Program-made: the position numbers and the translations under genes | Origin: Bacillota bacterium | GTDB lineage: Bacteria > Bacillota > Clostridia > Acetivibrionales > DSM-1351 | Reading direction: 5' to 3' | DNA length: 64,000 nucleotides | Assembly: GCA_023460955.1 (NCBI GenBank) | Contig: JAEWOH010000005.1 | Span: 1 to 64,000 of the forward strand | The notes under the pieces: generated by a model | Told to the model about the DNA's origin: nothing | What the model saw: the letters and a program-made list of their open reading frames with translations, nothing else | Database searches by the model: none | Part shown: positions 52,030 to 61,212 of the stretch, in pieces | Layout: the number at the start of each line of letters is the position of its first letter | Numbering within the stretch: the stretch's first letter is position 1

Positions 52030-52887
52030 TCAGGATAATTCGTATATATTCTGCTCCAAACATATTTTTGCTCTTTCTGCAGTTTTAGGATCTGCATTAA
52101 GAGAACTCTTTAAAAATTCAGGGTGCTCAAGAAGAAATTTCCTCATAGTCTCTGTTGGCTTTGCCAAATAATCCATCAGCATTTGGTGTTGTTTGTCAGT
52201 TATATGTCCTTCATTCAGTGCTCCGTCAAACAGTTCTTTATCAACATTCATTAAAGCATGGGACTCTACTCCGGCGTTATTAAGCTTTTCTGCTCCACCC
52301 TGCAGTCTGTCAATAACCACAAGGCTGTATTTCAAATTACCGTTCAAATCCTGAATAGCTGGAATCCATGCTCTGGTGTAGCTGGAGGCTTCAGTTATTA
52401 TGTCAGCAATGTGAAGTACATTAGCGTTTTTTAAATCTTTTACTTCTGAGGAAATGCCATTTTGATATAAAACAGCTGATAAATCCTTAAATATAGTAAT
52501 ATGTGGAATCTTTAGAATATCAGCTATAATCAGAGAAAAGAACCAATCTCTTCTTTCTCCTCCTGATATGTAACTAATAGATTTCATATCAAAATTACTT
52601 TTAATATACTCACACATTCCTGTAATTAGACCTCTGAAGATTTCGTCCGATTCAAAATTTTTACGAACCAGTTCCAGAACTATTTCCGAGCATTCCATTT
52701 TGTTTTCCTTGCAGACATCGATTACCTTTAAAAGGCTGTTGGCCTTTTCTTCATTTCCATAAAGGAAATGTGTATTAATGTAATAGGGTCCTATTTTAGA
52801 AGAAGTGTACCAAAAGGGTTTGTTCTCGGGACACACTCTTACTGCATCTGTTTTGAAAAGCCAGGTTATAAGCTTGTTTTTTTCCAT
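52030..52887 (-). CDS. Divergent orotate phosphoribosyltransferase-like protein
   Basis: 285 residues. A PRPP-binding motif in the pattern of type I phosphoribosyltransferases reads VLHIADIITEASSY (about 166-179), preceded by a GGERRDWFFSLIIADIL segment. The opening FWYTSSKIGPYYINTHF corresponds to the FxLxSGxxSxxY start of PyrE. It is about 90 residues longer than typical PyrE, with an extra C-terminal helical part. Its place behind pyrD argues for orotate use; the PRPP motif lacks the usual glycines, so activity is uncertain. Confidence 0.7.
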   Translation of the reverse strand: MEKNKLITWLFKTDAVRVCPENKPFWYTSSKIGPYYINTHFLYGNEEKANSLLKVIDVCKENKMECSEIVLELVRKNFESDEIFRGLITGMCEYIKSNFDMKSISYISGGERRDWFFSLIIADILKIPHITIFKDLSAVLYQNGISSEVKDLKNANVLHIADIITEASSYTRAWIPAIQDLNGNLKYSLVVIDRLQGGAEKLNNAGVESHALMNVDKELFDGALNEGHITDKQHQMLMDYLAKPTETMRKFLLEHPEFLKSSLNADPKTAERAKICLEQNIYELS

Positions 52888-52969
52888 TTTTAATGACCTC
52901 CATACATACCATTTGATTTTTGAAATAACTGAATTTGTTTAAGTCTAATTTATTTTTACTGAATCATCC

Positions 52970-53665
52970 TTATTTAAGTTTATTTTGCTTTCGCTTTTCT
53001 TCCATAAACTCCTGCCACCATTCCTGGTTCTGTATGGTACTTAGCTCAAAGCCCAGGTGTTCTACATCACCCTCCATAATAACTTCAAATTTATCAATTG
53101 TATCATCATAATCAACAATGGTTACCGAAGTATTATCATGCCAGAAAATATTTTTGAGATTTTCAAGCTTGCAGTCATAAAACCTGCAAAGCATTGTCCT
53201 GATTGCAGCACCATGAGTTACAACACAAATGTTTCTGCCCGTATTGTCACTGATAATGTGTTTAACCTCACCTACTAGTCTTTCATAAAATTCAGCGACA
53301 CTCTCTCCATTTGGCATTTTATGAAGATGGGGCTCCTCTACCCAGGTTTTATTTTCTGACGGAAATTTAATAGGAAGCTCATCAAAAGGCACGTTTTCCC
53401 AGTCCCCGCCATTTATTTCCTTTAGCTTGTCCGTACGGATAATCGGAAGTTGTTTTATGTCAGCAATATATTGAGCTGTCTGAAGTGTACGTGTCAAACT
53501 ACTTGAGTATATTATGTCAATTGGTACGGAAGCCAACCTTTCAGCAACTTTCTTTGCCTGCTTATGACCCTTTTCAGTTATTTCGCTGTCATACCAGCCA
53601 TGAAATCGCCTGTTAATATTGCCTTCTGCTTCTGCATGTCTTACAAATATAAGTCTGGTTACCAT
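52970..53665 (-). CDS. Histidine phosphatase (phosphoglycerate-mutase-like)
   Basis: 231 residues. Phosphohistidine motif LIFVRHAEAEGN (about 5-16, H10), the second catalytic part SLTRTLQTA (about 57-65) and the second histidine in VVTHGAAIRTM (about 150-160). It resembles PhpB/CobC-like phosphatases more than true mutases. Its position in the tail of the pyrimidine operon may reflect dephosphorylation of a nucleotide or sugar phosphate. Ribosome site GGAGG. Confidence 0.88.
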   Translation of the reverse strand: MVTRLIFVRHAEAEGNINRRFHGWYDSEITEKGHKQAKKVAERLASVPIDIIYSSSLTRTLQTAQYIADIKQLPIIRTDKLKEINGGDWENVPFDELPIKFPSENKTWVEEPHLHKMPNGESVAEFYERLVGEVKHIISDNTGRNICVVTHGAAIRTMLCRFYDCKLENLKNIFWHDNTSVTIVDYDDTIDKFEVIMEGDVEHLGFELSTIQNQEWWQEFMEEKRKQNKLK

Positions 53666-53788
53666 TTAATCCTCCAATAAGATTAATAATTGCTTTGATT
53701 TAATTATACCAAACTTTTCAATTTTTATTTCTCTTATTATAGATTTTTTGGCCATTCATAATAATCATGGGGTTTATTATTATTAAAT

Positions 53789-54553
53789 TTAATCTACAGA
53801 ACCGCCTAAATCAATGTCTGACATGAGGCATTTGCTCCATTCCCAACTCTTGATTCCCCAATCAGTGAAATTAATAATAGCCTGAGCATATTTTTCTATT
53901 GCTTCGCCGGTTCTGGTTTCTAAAGCTGCATCAATAAGCTTCATTAAACCTTCAGGTTTATATTCTGCACCTTCAAGAACTTTGAGAAACCATTTATGAT
54001 AAGGGAATACCAGTTCATTATACGCCAATATTGCTCGTCCACCGCAAAGAATCATATTTGACAATGAATAATTAATCATATATGCATCATTTTTCTTTAC
54101 GCCATCATTGTAGTACCAATACCATTCGTGAAATTTAGCATAAAACCACTTCATTCGGGCTTCCTTATATTTTATCGGATATTTTGCTGCCTGCTTAATT
54201 AATTCCTCTAAATCAGGTATTTTTGAATAAGCAATATAGGCATTGTTAAAGGCATATTTCCCTGGCTCATATCCATCATTGGCTACTCCCTTTATATAGT
54301 CTACACTTACATACTTTCCGTCAACATATCCCTCTTCATATGTACAGCTTTCCTTCTCCCAATATAAAAGCTGTCCGTTTTTGAATCTTCTCTCATACTC
54401 CTCATTGGATACTACTATCATGATATCTACATCAGAATCCTCTTTTGCAAAACCATGAGCAATGGATCCGGCAATTATAAGAGCTAATACCTTATCATCT
54501 TCTTTCATCCTTTTTATAACATTGTTGATGGTATCCTGATGATGTTTAAACAT
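53789..54553 (-). CDS. Nucleotidyltransferase-fold protein
   Basis: 254 residues from the ATG at 54553 (AAGGAGG seven bases upstream; a longer form would overlap this site). The pol-beta-type motif GSIAHGFAKEDSDVDIMIV (about 34-52) gives the G-S and D-x-D metal ligands. A mostly helical C-terminal half (WYYNDGVKKNDAYMINYSLSNMI) resembles aminoglycoside- or kanamycin-nucleotidyltransferase relatives. The substrate is not known. It follows pyrD by 83 bp. Confidence 0.85.
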   Translation of the reverse strand: MFKHHQDTINNVIKRMKEDDKVLALIIAGSIAHGFAKEDSDVDIMIVVSNEEYERRFKNGQLLYWEKESCTYEEGYVDGKYVSVDYIKGVANDGYEPGKYAFNNAYIAYSKIPDLEELIKQAAKYPIKYKEARMKWFYAKFHEWYWYYNDGVKKNDAYMINYSLSNMILCGGRAILAYNELVFPYHKWFLKVLEGAEYKPEGLMKLIDAALETRTGEAIEKYAQAIINFTDWGIKSWEWSKCLMSDIDLGGSVD

Positions 54554-54636
54554 ATTATTCGGCCTCCTTATAGAAAACATATAATTTTGATGTAGTTACA
54601 AAAGTAGCTGGTCATATAAGCCTAAATTATTAACAG

Positions 54637-55566
54637 TTAATTCATTTCCAACTTCCCAATTATCTCATCTAACCCTTTGTACCCATATTTTATCATGTAC
54701 TCTTCAATTCCTCTTATTATTTCTATTGGGACAGTAGGATTAACAAAGTTGGCTGTTCCCACCATTATAGCCGACGCACCTGCAAGCAGGAACTCAATAG
54801 CGTCTTCTCCGGAGGATATTCCACCCATTCCGATAACAGGAATTTTAACGGCATGAGCAGCTTCGTATACCATTCTAACAGCAACAGGCTTAACTGCGGG
54901 TCCCGAAAGGCCGCCGAAATTATTAGCAAGAATAGGTTTTTTCTTGTGAATATCTATTGCCATCCCCAGTAGTGTATTTATTAATGAAACGCAATCTGCC
55001 CCGGCAGCTTCCGCCGCTCTGGCCATGGTCTTTATATCACCCACATTCGGTGATAGCTTCACAATCAAAGGCTGCTTACAATATTTCTTAACCGAAGTGG
55101 TTATTTCTTCAATCAGCTTTGGGTCTGTCCCAAAAGCAAGTCCCCCAGCCTTTACATTGGGGCAGGACACATTCAGTTCAATAGCATCAACTCCTGAGTC
55201 ACCAAGAATTTCTGCCATTTCACAGTATTCCTCAATTGTATTCCCAGCAATATTGGCAATTATTTTGGTTCTGTACTGTTTGAGAAAAGGCAGATCGTGC
55301 TTCTTAAATGTCTCAACTCCAGGGTTCTGAAGGCCGACACTATTTAGAATTCCGGCCGGAGTTTCAGCAATTCTCGGAGGCGGATTGCCTTTTCTCTCTT
55401 TTAGAGTCAGGCCCTTTACAGATATTCCTCCCAGAGCATTCAAATCAAGATACTCACTGTATTCATGTCCGAAACCATAAGTACCTGATGCCATAATCAC
55501 CGAATTCTCAAAATGAATACCTGCTATATTTACGCTTAAATCAATGTTATTTGTTAAACTTTGCAT
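54637..55566 (-). CDS. pyrD: Dihydroorotate dehydrogenase, type 1B catalytic subunit
   Basis: 309 residues, the expected PyrDB length. FMN-binding TIM barrel with the substrate-site sequence NVSCPNVKAGG (about 130-140, catalytic Cys), VKLSPNVGDI (about 166-175) and the glycine-rich GMGGISSGEDA (about 246-256). It oxidises dihydroorotate to orotate, passing electrons through the PyrK subunit to NAD+. PyrK precedes it by 17 bp, and the two form the heterotetramer. Confidence 0.96.
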   Translation of the reverse strand: MQSLTNNIDLSVNIAGIHFENSVIMASGTYGFGHEYSEYLDLNALGGISVKGLTLKERKGNPPPRIAETPAGILNSVGLQNPGVETFKKHDLPFLKQYRTKIIANIAGNTIEEYCEMAEILGDSGVDAIELNVSCPNVKAGGLAFGTDPKLIEEITTSVKKYCKQPLIVKLSPNVGDIKTMARAAEAAGADCVSLINTLLGMAIDIHKKKPILANNFGGLSGPAVKPVAVRMVYEAAHAVKIPVIGMGGISSGEDAIEFLLAGASAIMVGTANFVNPTVPIEIIRGIEEYMIKYGYKGLDEIIGKLEMN

Positions 55567-55583
55567 TATTCACGCTATCCTCC

Positions 55584-56363
55584 TTAACCCCAAATGACTT
55601 CTGTACTCCAAAAGACCGGGCCGTCCTTGCACACATGACTGAAGCCCCAATCGTCTTCTGACTTTTTAGTTTTGCAGGCACAAACCAGACAGGCCCCAAT
55701 ACCGCAACCCATTCTCTGTTCCATTGAAACCTGGCAGGGTATACCGTTCTTTTCTGCTATTGCTGCCACTTTCTGCATCATAATAGAAGGGCCGCAAGTA
55801 TAAACTATATCAGGCTTTTGCTCAAGTATGCGCTGTTCCAGCAGTTCTGTGACAAAAGCCTGCTTGCCGTAGGAGCCGTCATCAGTGGCTATCTCCACCT
55901 GTTGTGCCGCGGCCCTGAATTGGTCTTCCAGCACTATGGCAGCTTTGGTTCTGAAGCCAAGTAAAGCTGTTTTTTGTACGGCATTACTGCTCTTGAGAAG
56001 ATAAAGCAGCGGGAAGGTGCCTATACCTCCACCGACTACTACAATATTCTTATGTTTATTATCTATTGAAAACGGTTTTCCCAGAGGCCCCATGATATCA
56101 ACCTCTCCGATACATTTACAGCTAAGCTTTTCAGTTCCGTTACCCTTTACCTGAAAAACTATGTCAAAGGTGTTGTTAGACTTATCAATATCACAGATAC
56201 TGATGGGTCTTCTGAGAAGAACTTCTATTCCTCCGCATTTTACATTTACAAACTGACCGGGCAATGCATTTTGTGCCACATACTCTGACCTGATGGTCAT
56301 TTTGTAGACATCTTCGCAGAGCTGCTGAAGGTCTGCGATTTGTTCGTTAAGTACTTTTGCCAT
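55584..56363 (-). CDS. pyrK: Dihydroorotate dehydrogenase electron-transfer subunit
   Basis: 259 residues. FAD domain (RRPISICD, about 52-59), NAD-binding domain (GGGIGTFPLL, about 111-120) and a C-terminal [2Fe-2S] site with CGIGACLVCACKTK (about 220-233) and the final cysteine in HVCKDGPVF. It couples PyrD to NAD+ reduction. Start has AAGGAG eight bases upstream. A 260-bp inverted-repeat element separates it from carB. Confidence 0.95.
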   Translation of the reverse strand: MAKVLNEQIADLQQLCEDVYKMTIRSEYVAQNALPGQFVNVKCGGIEVLLRRPISICDIDKSNNTFDIVFQVKGNGTEKLSCKCIGEVDIMGPLGKPFSIDNKHKNIVVVGGGIGTFPLLYLLKSSNAVQKTALLGFRTKAAIVLEDQFRAAAQQVEIATDDGSYGKQAFVTELLEQRILEQKPDIVYTCGPSIMMQKVAAIAEKNGIPCQVSMEQRMGCGIGACLVCACKTKKSEDDWGFSHVCKDGPVFWSTEVIWG

Positions 56364-56443
56364 GTCTGATCTCCTTATAAAGCCTTTGTGCTTGAATACA
56401 TATTTTAAATATAAAACATTTTGCTTCCACTTAATGTACGTGA

Positions 56444-56703
56444 GTACAACTTGTATTAATGGGAAGCACGGTTAAAAGAAATTGCAGAAATTGTAGAGTC
56501 AATTATCTACAATAGTTCGTCGGCTCACAATAATATTATTTGACTTTGTGAAACACAAGCTATTTTTGCCGTCCAATGACAGGAAGTCACTTGGAGTATA
56601 AACGAACAGGATGTGAGATTTTATACGACGGCAAAAAAGCTTTGTTGAACCGTACAATTTCTAGCAATTTCTTTGGGTGATAACCATTAATACAAGTTAG
56701 TAC
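56444..56703. repeat. 260-bp nested inverted-repeat element between carB and pyrK
   Basis: Outer arms 56444-56462 and 56685-56703 pair (GTAC-AACTTGTATTAATGG against CCATTAATACAAGTT-AGTAC). A second pair follows (AAAGAAATTGC-AGAAATTGTA, 56475-56495, with 56653-56673), then a third (AAGCTATTTTTGCCGTC, 56557-56573, with 56627-56643). Two hairpins top it, 56573-56594 (CCAATGAC/GTCACTTGG) and 56596-56626 (GTATAAA/TTTATAC). No gene lies in it. It could be a miniature transposon or a structured RNA. The remaining bases of 56364-56775 show nothing further. Confidence 0.8.
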
Positions 56704-56775
56704 AGAAGTACAGCTAAGTTGAACAAATATCGTCATTTCAAACTGACTTTACCAAGCGCAAAGCTTATTAAATTT

Positions 56776-59700
56776 CTACTCGAATATACTTAAATTCAGC
56801 ACTTCCAGCTCGCCTTCAGTCTTACCCAGCTTGAGACATTTGATTATAGCTGCAGCTGTATCAAGTGAGGTCAGACAGGGTATGGACATTTCAACAGCTT
56901 TTCTTCTGATCTTAAAGCCGTCTCTGTCAGGCTTTCTGCCCTTGGTAGGGGTATTTATTATCATGCCCAGCTTGCCTGACTGTATAAGGTCAAGTATGTT
57001 AGGAGAGCCCTCTTCCAGCTTCTTAACGGCATTTGTTGCGATACCGTTATGATTAAGCATATGTGCTGTTTTTCCTGTGGCATACAGCGTAAAACCAAGT
57101 TTTTCGAACTCTTCCGCAATATGGATAAGTTCTGGCTTATCGGAATCTCTCACAGTCATCAGTATTCCGTCACCCTTTTGAGGAAGCCTAATACCTGATG
57201 CGATGATTCCCTTGTAGAGTGCTTCGGGGAAATTGTCTGCGATACCCAAAACTTCTCCTGTAGACTTCATTTCAGGGCCAAGGCTGATATCAACGTCATG
57301 GAGCTTTTCAAATGAGAATACAGGAACTTTTACTGATACATATGCAGGCTCTTTGTACAAACCTGTCCCAAACTTAAAGTCACTCAGCTTCATTCCCATC
57401 ATGCACTTTGTTGCAAGGTTTACCATTGGTATTCCGGTTACTTTACTAATATAAGGTACTGTACGACTGGATCTTGGATTTACTTCTATTACATAAACTT
57501 CATTGTTATAGACGACATACTGGATATTTACCAGACCTACTACATTAAGAGCCTTTGCCAGTCTTTCAGTATAATCAACAATTACCGCTTTTATCTTATC
57601 GCTGACAGTCTGTGTGGGATATACCGATATACTATCGCCGGAGTGTACTCCCGCTCTTTCAAGATGCTCCATTATTCCGGGGATTAGTATGCTTTCTCCG
57701 TCGCAGATAGCGTCTACCTCTATTTCTTTACCCATCATATATTTATCTATAAGTATTGGGTGTTCTTGTACAGTCCTGTTGATGATTTCCATGAATTCTG
57801 CTACATCCTTGTCACTGAAGGCTATTTCCATGCCCTGACCTCCAAGAACATAGGATGGCCTTACCAGCACCGGATACCCAAGTTCATTAGCTGCGGCAAG
57901 AGCCTCTTCAAGAGTAAATATCGTCCTGCCCTCAGGTCTTGGGATACCTGTTCTTTCTAAGATTTCATCAAACTTTTCCCTGTCTTCTGCAGCATCTACA
58001 TTCTTTGGCTCGGTTCCGAATATTTTGACTCCCATTTCATCCAGCGCTTTTGTCAGCTTGATAGCCGTCTGTCCACCGAACTGAACAATCGCTCCCTTTG
58101 GATTTTCAGCCTCAACTATGTTTTCAACATCTTCAGGCGTAAGAGGCTCAAAATACAGCTTATCGGCAGTATCAAAGTCGGTGCTTACCGTTTCAGGATT
58201 GTTATTGGCTATTATTGTTTCATAGCCCATTTCCTTAAGTGCCCATACCGAGTGAACCGAGCAATAGTCGAATTCTATACCCTGTCCGATTCTTATAGGT
58301 CCTGAACCCAGTACCAGGATCTTTTCTTTATCGGATTGCTTTACTTCCGAATTATCGTCATAAGTTGAATAATAGTAAGGTGTTGCAGCTTCAAACTCTG
58401 CAGCGCAGGTGTCAACCATTTTGTAGGCAGCTTTGATTCCCTGCTGCTTTCTAAGGCTTGTTATCTGATCTCTTGTTGTTCCGGTAAGCTTTGCGATAAT
58501 TCTGTCGGTAAAGCCCATTTTCTTGGCTTTCTTAAGAATCTCCTTTGTAAGCTGGTCAGGGGTATAGGCTTTAAGCTTTTCCTCCATTAACACAAGTTCT
58601 TTGATTTTACAAAGGAAGAAGTAATCTATTTTAGTTATTTCATGAATTTCTTCAAGCGTTACTGATCTGCGAATAGCTTCTGCTATTACAAAAATTCTTT
58701 CATCGTTGATATCTGAAAGCTTCTTTACAAGCTCGTTTCCGTCCAGCTTTTTGTAAATGTCCTGCTCCAGAGTGAATATTCCAAGTTCAAGAGAACGAAT
58801 TGCCTTCATAAGCGCGGCTTCAAAAGAGCTGCTTATGGACATTACCTCTCCTGTTGCCTTCATCTGAGTTCCCAGGGTTCTCTTAGCTTTTACAAACTTG
58901 TCAAAAGGCCATTTTGGTATCTTTACAACCACATAGTCAAGCGTAGGCTCAAAACAGGCATAGGTTTTTCCTGTTACAGCGTTCTTTATTTCGTCAAGAC
59001 CATAGCCGATTGCTATCTTAGAAGCAACCTTTGCAATAGGATAACCTGTTGCTTTAGAAGCAAGAGCAGAGGAGCGGGACACTCTTGGGTTTACTTCTAT
59101 TACTGCGTATTCAAAGCTGGTTGGGTGCAGAGCGTACTGAACATTACAGCCACCCTGTATTCCAAGTTCAGAAATTATTTTCAAAGCAGAAGTTCTAAGC
59201 ATCTGATATTCTTTATCTGCAAGGGTTTGTGATGGAGCAACAACTATACTGTCTCCTGTATGTACTCCTACAGGGTCAATGTTTTCCATGTTACATACCG
59301 TTATAACATTACCCTTGCTGTCACGCATTACCTCATACTCGATTTCCTTCCAGCCGGCAATACATTTTTCTATAAGAACCTGGTGTACACGGCTGAGTCT
59401 GAGACCGTGGCCGCCTGTTTCTCTTAATTCCTCTTCATTGTTAACTATTCCGCCGCCTGTTCCTCCAAGGGTGTAAGCAGGTCTTACAATAACCGGATAA
59501 TCAATTTCCTTCGCGAAGGCAACTGCGTCTTCAATGGTTGTTACAACCTTACTGGCGATACAGGGCTCTCCGATGCGCTCCATGGTGTCCTTGAAATCCT
59601 GTCTGTCTTCTGCCATTTTGATAGCTTCAGTGGCTGTTCCCAAGAGTTTTACTCCCTGCTCTTCCAAAAAGCCTGATTCGGCAAGTTCCATTGCCAGATT

Positions 59701-59988
59701 CAAACCTGTCTGTCCTCCCAGTGTAGGCAGTATGCTGTCGGGCTTTTCAGTACGTATAATATTTTTTACTACTTCTGCCTTAAGCGGCTCAATATATACC
59801 TTATCTGCTATATTTGTATCGGTCATTATTGTTGCAGGGTTACTGTTTACAAGAACAACCTCTATTCCTTCTTCCTTAAGCGCCTGGCAAGCCTGAGTTC
59901 CCGCATAGTCAAACTCTGCCGCCTGACCTATTATGATCGGTCCTGACCCGATAACCAGTACTTTATGAATATCATTGCGTTTTGGCAT
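56776..59988 (-). CDS. carB: Carbamoyl-phosphate synthase, large subunit
   Basis: 1070 residues, the standard size. Two homologous ATP-grasp halves: the first with VLVIGSGPIIIGQAAEFDY (about 14-32) and GGQTGLNLA, the second with LGSGPIRIGQGIEFDYC (about 563-579) and GGQTAIKL; a C-terminal MGS-like allosteric domain (about 935-1070, YATGKTAHML). It makes carbamoyl phosphate from bicarbonate, ATP and ammonia supplied by CarA. ATG at 59988 has GGAG upstream; a TTG four codons earlier is less likely. Confidence 0.97.
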   Translation of the reverse strand: MPKRNDIHKVLVIGSGPIIIGQAAEFDYAGTQACQALKEEGIEVVLVNSNPATIMTDTNIADKVYIEPLKAEVVKNIIRTEKPDSILPTLGGQTGLNLAMELAESGFLEEQGVKLLGTATEAIKMAEDRQDFKDTMERIGEPCIASKVVTTIEDAVAFAKEIDYPVIVRPAYTLGGTGGGIVNNEEELRETGGHGLRLSRVHQVLIEKCIAGWKEIEYEVMRDSKGNVITVCNMENIDPVGVHTGDSIVVAPSQTLADKEYQMLRTSALKIISELGIQGGCNVQYALHPTSFEYAVIEVNPRVSRSSALASKATGYPIAKVASKIAIGYGLDEIKNAVTGKTYACFEPTLDYVVVKIPKWPFDKFVKAKRTLGTQMKATGEVMSISSSFEAALMKAIRSLELGIFTLEQDIYKKLDGNELVKKLSDINDERIFVIAEAIRRSVTLEEIHEITKIDYFFLCKIKELVLMEEKLKAYTPDQLTKEILKKAKKMGFTDRIIAKLTGTTRDQITSLRKQQGIKAAYKMVDTCAAEFEAATPYYYSTYDDNSEVKQSDKEKILVLGSGPIRIGQGIEFDYCSVHSVWALKEMGYETIIANNNPETVSTDFDTADKLYFEPLTPEDVENIVEAENPKGAIVQFGGQTAIKLTKALDEMGVKIFGTEPKNVDAAEDREKFDEILERTGIPRPEGRTIFTLEEALAAANELGYPVLVRPSYVLGGQGMEIAFSDKDVAEFMEIINRTVQEHPILIDKYMMGKEIEVDAICDGESILIPGIMEHLERAGVHSGDSISVYPTQTVSDKIKAVIVDYTERLAKALNVVGLVNIQYVVYNNEVYVIEVNPRSSRTVPYISKVTGIPMVNLATKCMMGMKLSDFKFGTGLYKEPAYVSVKVPVFSFEKLHDVDISLGPEMKSTGEVLGIADNFPEALYKGIIASGIRLPQKGDGILMTVRDSDKPELIHIAEEFEKLGFTLYATGKTAHMLNHNGIATNAVKKLEEGSPNILDLIQSGKLGMIINTPTKGRKPDRDGFKIRRKAVEMSIPCLTSLDTAAAIIKCLKLGKTEGELEVLNLSIFE

Positions 59989-60089
59989 TCCAATCTCCAA
60001 TCCGCCGCTTGAACGGCCTAATAATTTAAGAATAAATCTATCTTTCAGGTCTGAAAATTCCTGTTAAAGGCTAAGTAAATTGTAAAAAT

Positions 60090-61166
60090 TTATTTCTTAG
60101 AATTATCAATCATCCTGATAAATTCATCAAAGAGATATGCTGTATCTCCGGGCCCTGGCGATGCCTCGGGGTGGAATTGAACAGTAAAGAGCGGTGCATT
60201 CTTATATTTGAGCCCTTCAATTGTACCGTCATTCATATTTATGTGACTTATCTGCATTATTTCAGGGTCCAGTGATTCTTTAACAATTGTGTAACCATGA
60301 TTTTGCGAGGTTATATAAGTCATATCCTTTTCCAGATCCTTAACCGGATGATTACAGCCTCTGTGACCATATTTGAGCTTTTCAGTATTGGCGCCGTTTG
60401 CAAGAGCCGTTAGCTGATGTCCAAGACAAATCCCGAAAATAGGCTTTTTACCGATGAGCTTTTTGATATTATCAATTTGGAATTCACAATCCTTTGGATC
60501 TCCAGGTCCGTTTGAGAGCATTATTCCGTCAGGTTTGACTACCAGAACCTCTTCAGCTGTTGCAGTACAAGGGAATACATACACTTCACAACCTCTTTTC
60601 TGAAGTGAGCGCACAATATTCTTCTTGAGTCCGTAATCCAGTAAAGCTACTGTATAGCCTTCTCCTTCGTAGTGCTTGACTTCAGGTGTTGTTACCTGCA
60701 GTACAGGATTAATGATGTTATAATTTTTAACTTCAGCTATTTTTTCTTCGATTTCTTCAAGAGCATCAGCTGTCACAATTGTTCCCTTCATTGTACCCTT
60801 GTCTCTCAGAATAATTGTGAGTGCTCTTGTATCTATTCCCTCAAGGCCTATTATTTCATTTCTTTTCAGATACTCATTAAGGGTTTCTATTGATCTCCAG
60901 TTACTGGGAGTCTTGCAAAGCTCTCTTACAATAAAGCCCTTAACCTGTGGTCTTAAGGATTCGATATCATCAAAGTTCACTCCATAGTTTCCAATTAACG
61001 GATATGTCATGCAGACAATCTGTCCGCAGTAGGATGGGTCTGTCAGGACTTCCTGATATCCTGTCATTCCTGTGTTGAATACCACCTCGCCCACTACCTT
61101 GCCTTCCATGCCAAAGCTGTTTCCTTCAAAAACAGTCCCATCTTCAAGTAACAAAAATGCCTTCAT
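60090..61166 (-). CDS. carA: Carbamoyl-phosphate synthase, small (glutaminase) subunit
   Basis: 358 residues. N-terminal CPSase-specific domain, then a class I glutamine amidotransferase with the nucleophile in IFGICLGHQL (about 245-254) and the partner histidine/glutamate in VQFHPEASPG (about 330-339). It supplies ammonia to CarB, whose gene follows 101 bp downstream. A 17-bp hairpin (61180-61196) directly precedes its ribosome site. Confidence 0.97.
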   Translation of the reverse strand: MKAFLLLEDGTVFEGNSFGMEGKVVGEVVFNTGMTGYQEVLTDPSYCGQIVCMTYPLIGNYGVNFDDIESLRPQVKGFIVRELCKTPSNWRSIETLNEYLKRNEIIGLEGIDTRALTIILRDKGTMKGTIVTADALEEIEEKIAEVKNYNIINPVLQVTTPEVKHYEGEGYTVALLDYGLKKNIVRSLQKRGCEVYVFPCTATAEEVLVVKPDGIMLSNGPGDPKDCEFQIDNIKKLIGKKPIFGICLGHQLTALANGANTEKLKYGHRGCNHPVKDLEKDMTYITSQNHGYTIVKESLDPEIMQISHINMNDGTIEGLKYKNAPLFTVQFHPEASPGPGDTAYLFDEFIRMIDNSKK

Positions 61167-61179
61167 TTTATCTCCAATC

Positions 61180-61196
61180 TACGCGCAAAATGCGTA
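61180..61196 (-). promoter_or_regulatory. Hairpin before the carA ribosome site
   Basis: TACGCATTTTGCGCGTA, arms TACGC/GCGTA, ends 13 bp before the carA ATG. A near-identical element precedes pyrF. Possible RNA processing or translation-control site. Confidence 0.5.
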
Positions 61197-61212
61197 CAAA
61201 TTAAGTAATAAA

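Noticed and set aside
53789..54553. Confirmed aminoglycoside nucleotidyltransferase
   Set aside because: The pol-beta motif is generic for this fold and the drug-binding part cannot be recognised, so only the fold is reported.
56444..56703. Retron or group II intron remnant
   Set aside because: No reverse transcriptase or domain V sequence is present, and the element is only 260 bp.
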